From contig LSSN01000100.1 of NCBI GenBank assembly GCA_001970855.1, positions 1 to 11,514 on the forward strand: 11,514 bases of DNA, given 5' to 3'. Position 1 is the first letter of the stretch, and each line of letters opens with the position of its first letter. The notes below the pieces were generated by a model. It was not told where the DNA came from. It was given only the letters and a program-made list of their open reading frames with translations, and did not search any database. This DNA is from Smittium culicis. Its lineage: Eukaryota > Kickxellomycota > Harpellomycetes > Harpellales > Legeriomycetaceae. The position numbers and the translations under genes are program-made. Shown here piece after piece: positions 1 through 5,869 of the stretch.

Positions 1-808
1 TCTTGGAAGGCCGTGCATAGTTATTATTATGTAGCTCTTTGATGTGCTCCTTAAGAATAGCTGTCTCGCCCGGAGAGTACCGTCTCATTCTTGACTTTAC
101 CGGTTTGTCGGTTGACAGTCTCAATTGATGGGGGAATTCAGTTTTTATAATGCTTGGATTAGTATCAAATAACCTTTCTGTTTCTTTTAATACCTCATTA
201 AGTTTTAAATTAACATCCAAATTTTCTTCACTTTTACCTAATGTTAGTCTGAGTGCATGTGTGTATTACTTTAGCCTTGAATCCACAAAATATTCTTCTA
301 TCAACTCGCCTAGTTTGATTTTTATAGACTTCCTGTCTGGATCGTATGCTATCCCTGCAGCTACTATAAAATTGCTCCCTAGTATAATATCGTATGGTTG
401 ATCTTTAATTACTCTAAACGTTGTTTTGTATCCTATTTTCCCAAAATATATCTTTTCTGTAGTTATCTTATCAGTCGTGTATCCTTTCATATTATTTCCC
501 ATTCTTAGCGTTATGCTATTATACTTCTTAAAATCCATACCTAATTCCTTTGCGACTATCTCCTTTATAGTTGTTATCTGTGATCCAGTATCCAATAACA
601 CGTCAATATTTTTATTCTTAACTTTTGCGTTTATCTTAAATATTGTGTATTCATTTTTGTGTATTTATGAAGTATTAAAAATTTTATTATTCCCTTGATT
701 TACTACATTTGCTTCAAGTATGGTAAAATCTTTTGAAATCCTGTCGGGGGGCTCTGAGGGTTTTGGTACTTCTGGTGCAATAGACCTCATCTCTATTGCA
801 CCTGGTCT
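1..808 (-). pseudogene. pol: Retrotransposon Pol: protease and start of reverse transcriptase, broken and partial
   Basis: This is the -1 frame relative to gag, entered at the slippery site (814-808). The first part is a proline-rich linker (about 805-668), stopped by a TAA at 667-665. The frame reopens and encodes a retropepsin-like aspartic protease, with catalytic LLDTGSQ at about 598-578 and the later IILGSNF motif typical of the C-terminal part of the fold. A second TAA (268-266) follows. The same frame then continues to base 1 with a Ty3/Gypsy reverse transcriptase N-terminal signature: PVKSRMRRYSPGE, then LKEHIKELHNNNYARPSK. The YXDD polymerase site, RNase H and integrase would lie outside the window. 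Both stops are TAA and no frameshift indel was found, so decay is by point mutation. Confidence 0.85.
266..664 (-). CDS. Retropepsin-like aspartic protease segment of Pol
   Basis: Open stretch of the pol frame between two TAA codons, about 132 codons long. It would process the Gag-Pol polyprotein in the particle. What is seen: a beta-strand-like lead-in (YTIFKINAKV), the catalytic LLDTGSQ box, and near the end IILGSNFIVAAGI, which matches the ILG-containing psi-loop half of retroviral-type proteases. There is no ATG between the upstream stop and the DTG box; a GTG lies at 601. This fits a domain translated as part of a fusion rather than a free-standing gene. Retropepsins work as dimers of one such domain. 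Calling it an independent eukaryotic DDI1-like protease is unlikely, given Gag upstream and reverse transcriptase downstream in the same frame. Confidence 0.8.
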   Translation of the reverse strand: MHKNEYTIFKINAKVKNKNIDVLLDTGSQITTIKEIVAKELGMDFKKYNSITLRMGNNMKGYTTDKITTEKIYFGKIGYKTTFRVIKDQPYDIILGSNFIVAAGIAYDPDRKSIKIKLGELIEEYFVDSRLK

Positions 809-814
809 TTTCCC
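774..814 (-). promoter_or_regulatory. Programmed -1 ribosomal frameshift signal between gag and pol
   Basis: On the minus strand the heptamer GGGAAAA (814-808) lies exactly in the phase needed for a -1 slip: in the gag frame it reads G GGA AAA (the X XXY YYZ pattern). After a 5-nt spacer (807-803), a perfect 11-bp stem forms between GGTGCAATAGA (802-792) and TCTATTGCACC (784-774), closing a 7-nt loop (791-785). The gag TAG stop sits inside the 5' arm of the stem. Slipping back one base leads directly into the pol frame. GGGAAAA is one of the accepted -1 slippery sequences, and a spacer of 5-9 nt plus a stable stem is the standard stimulator. Whether the loop pairs further to make a pseudoknot is not clear. 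Confidence 0.85.
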
Positions 815-1965
815 GAGCTCTGGGAGTGCTTTTCGTATACTACTGGATTAAATTTATACCCTTGCTTCTTTTCCGGGCAGTAGTAACTGATATGCCCTAC
901 CTTTCTACACAAATAACATTCCTTTTCCTTATTGTAATCTCTGCTCCCTGAAAAGTTATATCTACCGCTCCCTCTGTTTGCAATGCTTTCTCCTCTGAAA
1001 TTATTATATCCTCGAACGTTTTTATAATAATTCGAATCTATCCTTCTAGCTGCAAATAAAATTTCTTGTTCTTGAGGCGTAGGCCCGTAGTACCCATCCC
1101 CGCGGCTATTGATCGTTACTGGTAGCATATCAACTTCCATGCTATTGGGGTCATCTACTCTGCTAGTTTGGGTTTTATACAAAACTTGTGATCGGCCGTC
1201 ATTTCGTGTCATGATTTCGTGCTGTGAACGCACTCTAGTTTCAAAACTTTCAAAATTTTCATCCAAAATGTCGGGTAAGTGTCTAGAAATTTCTGAGCTT
1301 AGACACTTCCTCAATAGGGCTATAGATATAGTTTTGTTACCTCCAGACATGATTCCAATTGCAGGTCTTACTCTCAAAATGAACTCTGAGTACAAGGAGC
1401 TTAGTTCAAGTTTGGTGTTGTCTAAAATGTATATCGCATTTCCAATATTTTTAGTGCCTTCAAATTGGCGTTTCAATGAAGCGTGATACGTTTCCCAATT
1501 TTTTAAATTTTCATCGGGTTCGCTGTCATACCACATTCTTGCTTCTCCAGTTAATGAAGCTGTAACCATTGCTCGTTTCTTGTAATCCAAAGTACCAGGA
1601 TTCTTTTCGAAAATTTCATAGATGTTCAACAACCATCTTCTGAATGCTATTCTGTTGCCATCAAAATTTTGAATTTAAACCATTCTTCCTAAATTCAACG
1701 TATTAGTATCCAATCCATTCTTAAAAACCTCCTTGTACATCTCAATTTCTTTGGATAGCATCTCGGCTTTGAATTCGTTGTATCTAATTTTTTCTTCATT
1801 TTCCACGTTTTTATTCAATAATTCGTCCTTTTCCTTGCTAATAAGGTTGTACTGGATTTGCATTTCCTTCCGCATTAATTCTAACTCTTGGCCCTTAGCT
1901 GTCAATTCCTCATACTTCGCTTGCAATTCCTCTTTGGCTTGATTCATTTCTTCGTAATCGCTCAT
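793..1965 (-). pseudogene. gag: Retrotransposon Gag polyprotein, one internal stop
   Basis: Structural protein that would form the virus-like particle and bind element RNA. The ATG at 1965 opens a strongly charged Glu/Lys-rich coiled coil of 96 codons (to 1678). An in-frame TAA at 1677-1675 follows, and the same frame then stays open for 293 codons to a TAG at 795-793. Downstream of the stop come a motif resembling the start of the retrotransposon Gag domain (QNFDGN near 1671-1654), a Gag core (LTGEARMWYD, QFEG) and a basic tail. The zinc knuckle CX2CX4HX4C (CYLCRKVGHISYYC) lies at 918-877. Without the stop the product would be about 390 residues, a normal Ty3/Gypsy Gag size. A single C-to-T change in CAA would explain the TAA, but other codons are possible. 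An alternative is that the coiled coil is a separate short upstream ORF; the continuous frame argues against this. Confidence 0.85.
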
Positions 1966-2028
1966 TTTATATAATTCGTATTTCTTTGAATTGTTTTATT
2001 CGTTGTGATAAAATAATTTGATTATCGT

Positions 2029-2051
2029 GGTTCTGGTTCTCCACCAATTTG
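2029..2051 (-). other. Possible end of the 5' LTR and primer binding site
   Basis: About 65-80 nt upstream of the gag ATG, the minus strand reads ...TATAACA, then AAT, then TGGTGGAGAACC. An LTR ending in CA followed within a few bases by TGG (the complement of a tRNA CCA tail) is the usual arrangement of LTR and primer binding site. The next bases would pair with an acceptor stem ending GGTTCTCCA, but I cannot match this to a named tRNA. The opposite LTR copy is outside the window, so the boundary cannot be proven here. Confidence 0.25.
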
Positions 2052-2333
2052 TTATAATATTTATTATATGAATCTTTTATATTCGAGGAGAGAGGGAGAA
2101 CTAAAATATACTTAATACTTATAAATTATATAGATAATGCACCATTCTTTTATTGGCCAGATTAAGTACTAATTAAACCATTACAAGAGCCTAATTTTAC
2201 CAGCCTTTTTTTTTACATCAATGAAATACCGTAAAACCATACGATTAAAAAAAATAAATTAACCAATTTCATTTGTAATTGTTTTTGCGGGGAATTTTAT
2301 TTTAGCAAGTAATATTATAGAAGGAATATAAAT
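2052..2333. other. Gene-free stretch, presumably LTR/leader DNA of the retroelement
   Basis: No ORF, RNA gene or recognisable repeat is seen. It directly abuts the proposed end of the 5' LTR, so part of it is probably LTR. It contains one purine-rich run (about 2083-2101) and AT-rich filler. No partner copy is present in the window, so the LTR length cannot be set. Confidence 0.3.
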
Positions 2334-2388
2334 TGTCCAATAATTAGGGTTAGTCATCATATATGAATTAACTGCTAATTATTGGACA
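2334..2388. repeat. Perfect 14-bp inverted repeat with 27-bp spacer
   Basis: TGTCCAATAATTAG at 2334-2347 is exactly repeated in inverse at 2375-2388 (CTAATTATTGGACA), with 27 bp between. The ends are TGT...ACA. It could be a very small palindromic or foldback element, or the remains of a larger deletion derivative. It belongs to neither MITE family described below. Confidence 0.7.
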
Positions 2389-2431
2389 GATTTATAACTT
2401 GATACTTTTGCGTTTTAACTCTTTATGCCTA

Positions 2432-2458
2432 AAAGTATTCTTTGTTAAGAATCCCCCA
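2432..2458. mobile_element. MITE family B, terminal fragment (B4)
   Basis: The last ~27 bp resemble the right end of family B (TTAAGAATCCCCCA, compared with TTCAGAATCTCCCA in the copy ending at 3384). The left part of the element is missing. It abuts a family A fragment starting at 2461, which suggests this B copy once sat inside that A copy. Confidence 0.5.
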
Positions 2459-2460
2459 TA

Positions 2461-2510
2461 TAGTTGGCTATATTTTGTAAATCAAAAATATCCTACCGCC
2501 CGTGAAAGGG
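2461..2510 (-). mobile_element. MITE family A, right-end fragment (A4)
   Basis: Fifty bases matching the CCGCCCG-side terminus of family A, starting at TTGGCTATATT, ending CCGCCCGTGAAAGGG and followed by TTAA (2511-2514), the expected target sequence. The rest of the element is absent, cut off where the family B end joins it. Confidence 0.75.
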
Positions 2511-2760
2511 TTAATAGAAAATTTAATGTGGTTCTGTCGCGATTTGACGTATATACTGGCAAATTCTGACAGCTGTATTAAATGTTATTTGACAGCTCGA
2601 CTGTCCAAAATTTATTAATTCAAATCTTTGCTACAATTAAACTTTTATTTTTTATAAATTTATTTAGGAAGATTCATCCCTTGCTCGTATCATATCCCTT
2701 TAAAACTTTCATAACAACCATACTAACTAATAAATAGAAACTAATTAATTACTTAATACT

Positions 2761-2785
2761 AATAAAATAAAATAAAATAAAATAA
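2761..2785. repeat. (AATAA)5 microsatellite
   Basis: Five perfect tandem copies of AATAA. Simple-sequence repeat in intergenic DNA, with no function inferred. Confidence 0.9.
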
Positions 2786-2956
2786 AAATTAGCTCCAACA
2801 TTTTAGTGCTTAGCCAATAATAATCTCAATTTTGATGGTAAAATTTAAGTAACCGTGTAAAAACCCACTAAAACTTAACCAATCCTTTTAACTGGCCTAA
2901 CATTTTGCGAATTTTAAAACTGTTACTTTTAGTGGTTCTGCGACAAAACTCTTAAT

Positions 2957-3034
2957 CCCATTACTCCAAAACCAATTTCTCCCAGTCCAATTACTCCCAA
3001 GGCCAATTAATCCCACATCCAATTACTCCCAATT
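2957..3034. repeat. 15-16-bp minisatellite, about five units
   Basis: Consecutive units starting at 2957, 2972, 2987, 3003 and 3019 share the consensus CCAATTACTCCCA plus 2-3 variable bases. The first unit is the most diverged (CCCATTACTCCAAAA). Weaker echoes (TCCAATTAG, TCTCCCAATT) continue to about 3075. The array immediately precedes a family A MITE at 3089. No ORF uses it. Confidence 0.8.
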
Positions 3035-3088
3035 TTTGATTTATCCAATTAGTTAAATTTATTTCTCCCAATTTTATGCTATGATTAA

Positions 3089-3521
3089 TCCTTTTCTGGG
3101 CGGAAGACTATTTTTGGTCTACAAAACATAGCCATTTGGGCGATTCTTTATGAAGAGGTCATTTTGTAGTTTAAAGTGTTACAGTGTATGTAACTTTAAT
3201 TTAATTATTATCCAATAATAAAAATCAGTGCTTTTATTTTGCAAATAAAAATTCACAATTTAAATGAATAGGTGGAAAAGTCAAAAAGCTTTTTTAATTC
3301 CACCAATAATATTTGCATTATCTGATTTCCCAGTCCAATAAAATTATACTACAACAAAGTGCTCTCTTCGTTCAGAATCTCCCATTTGAATTTAATACTG
3401 ATATTGAAATTTTGAGATATTAAAAAGTGTTGGTTTATTTTAGAATAACTGCAAATAATGCTCTTCCATAAAAACTACAAACGAATAATTAAATTCGCTT
3501 TACTAAGCTGGAGGGAAAAAA
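3089..3521 (+). mobile_element. MITE family A copy split by a nested family B MITE (A5)
   Basis: The left part, 3089-3134, follows TTAA (3085-3088) and carries the GGGCGG terminus and subterminal hairpin. The right part, 3385 to about 3521, resumes family A sequence: GTTTATTTTAGAATAACTGC matches the copy at 4256-4445, and an AAACGAAT..., GGAGGGAAA end is followed by CTAA, a one-base variant of TTAA. Removing the insert leaves about 183 bp, the normal family length. The insertion of B into A gives a relative age: A was there first. Confidence 0.75.
3137..3384 (+). mobile_element. MITE family B, full copy nested in A5 (B1)
   Basis: 248 bp with inverted ends TGGGCGATTCT (3137) and AGAATCTCCCA (to 3384). 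The left part reads GATTCTTTATGAAGAGGTCA and the right part CTCTTCGTTCAGAATC, both shared with the copies at 4464 and 9199. It has no ORF, so it is non-autonomous. The flanks (ATT left, TTT right) suggest a very short target duplication of 2-3 bp. The transposase family is not identifiable from the ends. Confidence 0.8.
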
Positions 3522-3649
3522 CTAATGCATATTCAAATCGCGAGTTCAAAGGCATATATTCGCCTTTTTAATGTATACAAAGCTAAAGGTCCAATATTAA
3601 TTACGTTTAAATATGCTAGCAAATTATATATATATTTAAATCGAATTTT

Positions 3650-4200
3650 TAGTTGATACGAAAATACTAGAAACTACGTGGTAAAGTAAGCTATAAAATA
3701 GATAGGTTGGTGAAAGGCATAAAAAAACCAGACAAATTCCACTGTCGGTCTACTGACAGCTTACCTAACGGGAAATGGGATCAATCTACCAACCGAAAGA
3801 CCCACCCAGGTATTGCTTCAAGTAGGCTGGATGACTGAAGTTACAAGCAGTAATGGAATTAAGCTCGTTCCAACAAAATATAATTCGTTGAGAACATTGA
3901 GCTCCTAAATAGAGCCTACAATTAACTGGATTAATAAAAAAAAACAGGCTCCTAGATAAACGCGGAAATGATCTACCCTACTCTTAAATGATAAGCCGTT
4001 ACAATTTTGAGACTCGTATAACTGACCAACGTTGTATTTAAGTACAGATATTGTCCTTGGCTGCGCTGATTTAAACGATTCCGCTCATTTCTGGATTATT
4101 GGTTTTTAGCATGCAAATGTTTTGTCTGGTTTTGCTTCGCTTCGTTTTGTTTAAATTTTTCATAGAAGAGTAAATATATTGTTACACTTGAGTGTAAACT
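3650..4200 (+). repeat. Structured dispersed repeat family C, degraded copy (C1)
   Basis: About 550 bp, homologous over its length to an inverted copy at about 9895-10460. The best-kept core (3770-3960) is roughly 90% identical by eye to 10160-10365 reversed, including ACCAACCGAAAGA, GGTATTGCTTCAAGTAGGCT, TGAAGTTACAAGCAGT and GCTCGTTCCAACAAAAT. Outside the core this copy has drifted toward A/T. Stems that also exist in the other copy include GAGCCT/AGGCTC flanking an A-rich loop and a terminal TTACACT/AGTGTAA hairpin near 4181-4197. Every frame of the better copy has stops. It may be a solo LTR, a SINE-like element or another non-autonomous transposon; the ends are not defined well enough to decide. 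Confidence 0.65.
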
Positions 4201-4255
4201 TTGCTAATCAATTGTTGAAAATATGTGAAAGGCTATATTACTGTTAAATAGTTAA

Positions 4256-4445
4256 CCCTTTCACGGGCGGTAGATTATTTTTGATCTACCACATATAGCC
4301 AATTGTGTATAATTACTTTACTAAAATTCCGAAGCCTTAATAATTATTAGTTTATTGTAAAATAACAGCAAATAGTAATTTCCATTATTAACAATAAACG
4401 AATCACAAAATTGATTTTTTTTAAAGGGTGTTGGACGGGAAAGGG
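4256..4445 (+). mobile_element. MITE family A, complete copy (A1), piggyBac-like
   Basis: 190 bp flanked on both sides by TTAA (4252-4255 and 4446-4449). The termini are CCCTTTCACGGGC and, inverted, CCCTTTCCCGTCC: 13-bp ends with three mismatches. The TTAA duplication and CCC-starting ends are the hallmarks of piggyBac-superfamily elements, and there is no coding capacity. A subterminal hairpin (GGTAGAT 4269-4275 with ATCTACC 4284-4290) sits beside the GGGCGG end only, so the two ends are distinguishable. Assignment to piggyBac rests on the target site and end bases; no transposase is present in the window. Confidence 0.85.
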
Positions 4446-4463
4446 TTAATACACTTTGCTAAA

Positions 4464-4903
4464 TGGGAGAATCTTTATGAAATAGTTATTTTTGTAGTAT
4501 AAAGCATTACAGTGTATAAAATCACACAAAATGGAAAATTCTTTTGAGAAGCGGAACTTTTCCTTTTAGAAATTTCCTTAGCTTCAAGTTTTGTTTGATT
4601 TACTATATTCATCTAGAAAATTTATCAAATGGATAAAATTTAATGCCAATAATACCAAATTTTTGCTGCTAGCAAATAGATTTCCAAGTAAAAAAAGCTC
4701 CTCTCACTCTAAGAATCTCTCAAATATTAATAGCCAATAAGTAAAATATTTTTACTTTTAGTAAATAACAAACAAAAATTTATAAAGAAAAAGTAGAAAC
4801 CCCGAAATACCTTTTCAGTCCCCCCAATAATGTTTAATTTTAATGAATACAGGTCAATAACATTAAACTGCAATATAATGATATCTTCGTTCAGAATCCC
4901 CCA
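4464..4903 (+). mobile_element. MITE family B, enlarged copy (B2)
   Basis: Starts TGGGAGAATCTTTATGA and ends TTCGTTCAGAATCCCCCA, the same ends as the 248-bp copies, but it is about 440 bp long. The extra DNA lies in the middle (about 4540-4745) and includes CTAAGAATCTCTCA near 4714, which resembles a B terminus. A further insertion or a tandem B fragment may therefore be nested inside. It starts only 18 bp after the end of family A copy A1 and stops 65 bp before A3. Confidence 0.7.
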
Positions 4904-4968
4904 AATTAATTGATTTAACGAATCAAGGGTGAAATCGGAGTAGTTTTAGTAAATTAAATGGCGGTTAA

Positions 4969-5156
4969 CCTTTTTCCATCTAGCTTTCCTTATAAATATT
5001 ATTTTATTGATTCGTTTATGATTTATATGTATATTTATTATTTGAACTATTCAACATTTTATTAAAGATTGAAATAACCACGAAATTAAATTATTTAATT
5101 TGAACACTGTTGGCTATATTTTGTCGGTAAAAAACAGATTGCCGCCCGTGAAAGGG
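4969..5156 (-). mobile_element. MITE family A, diverged full-length copy (A3)
   Basis: 188 bp in reverse orientation to A1. TTAA is present on the left (4965-4968). The left end has decayed to CCTTTTTCCATC; the right end GCCGCCCGTGAAAGGG is well kept but is followed by ATTTAA instead of TTAA. Internal landmarks shared with A1 and A2 are GATTCGTTTATGATTTAT and GTTGGCTATATTTTG. Confidence 0.8.
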
Positions 5157-5869
5157 ATTTAACAGCTTGACGTTTAGGCATCTCAAAAAAAAATGGTGTT
5201 ATTGAAACTCCGAACTTTTTTTGTTCAGCTAGCATGCACCTCAGCTAGTATTATGTACTTATGGAACACTTATAAATGCTTTGTGATAGAAATAGGATTC
5301 AAGCCAATTATTACACCCTATTATTATCAGGTAATAAAACGGAATGTGAAAAGTATTGATTTTTTTTGAGCCTTACAAATATATTTAAAATATGATCTTT
5401 AAAAAAAGTAATAAGATTTGTATTACCACAAATTCCATAAAAAATATAATAAAATATAGTTGTTTTACTAATTTATAAACAAAAACTTTATAAAGGGTAA
5501 TTTTACAATATAACATGAACATATCTGAACAGATCCAAAATATCTGTCCTCAACAATAGTAAAAACAATTGGCCATTTTCTTGTACCAACCATTTTTTTA
5601 TTGTTTGCAATTATAAATTATTAGGTTTAATTTAAATTATCAAAATCTTCCAAGATATAAGTATTTTATATTCTGAATATTTCTTTTTATATATAATCTC
5701 CTTTTCTCTCTCCTTCGGCTCCACTTTTTTTCAATTTTCTGTGCTTAACTCTATTGATACACAATAAAGTATAGTATAAATGCTTCAAAAAAATAACGAG
5801 AATGGTAAATTTAATATATACTGTTTTTTAACCACAACCTTAGCTGTTCTTACTAAATCTTGAAATTTT
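5157..5869. other. Gene-free stretch upstream of the transcription-factor gene
   Basis: No ORF of note, RNA gene or repeat family is recognised. The stretch has several T- and A-runs and a pyrimidine-rich block at about 5697-5730. A TATAGTATAAAT sequence about 90 bp before the ATG at 5870 could be a core promoter element, but in such AT-rich DNA this is weak. I searched it for the paired cysteine codons of a zinc-cluster exon for the downstream gene and saw none. Confidence 0.35.

Larger units (their letters stand above)
1..2050 (-). mobile_element. 5' half of a decayed Ty3/Gypsy-like LTR retrotransposon
   Basis: Read on the minus strand, the element runs from an untranslated leader (about 2050 to 1966) through gag (1965-793) and, in the -1 frame, into pol (808 to 1), which leaves the window inside the reverse transcriptase N-terminus. 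The order Gag (CCHC knuckle), aspartic protease (LLDTGSQ), reverse transcriptase is that of Ty3/Gypsy elements; which integrase-containing half follows cannot be seen. Gag and pol are in different frames and joined by a frameshift signal. Three in-frame TAA codons show this copy is probably dead, yet no indel has disturbed the frames, so it is fairly young. The 5' LTR should lie above 2050, but I could not fix its outer end, and the 3' LTR is outside the window. Confidence 0.85.

Noticed and set aside
150..698. Plus-strand ORFs (150-401, 426-698) opposite pol
   Set aside because: They are antisense shadows of the protease and reverse-transcriptase frame, which has clear motifs on the minus strand.
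1675..1677. TAA reassigned to a sense codon
   Set aside because: The transcription-factor gene ends in TAA where its domain ends; ordinary decay of a transposon explains the stops more simply.
1109..1942. Plus-strand ORFs (1109-1486, 1733-1942) opposite gag
   Set aside because: Antisense shadows of Gag; hydrophobic low-complexity translation with no family match.
2083..2101. Purine-rich run resembling a polypurine tract
   Set aside because: It is purine-rich on the plus strand, whereas the retroelement reads on the minus strand and its tract should lie at the far 3' end.
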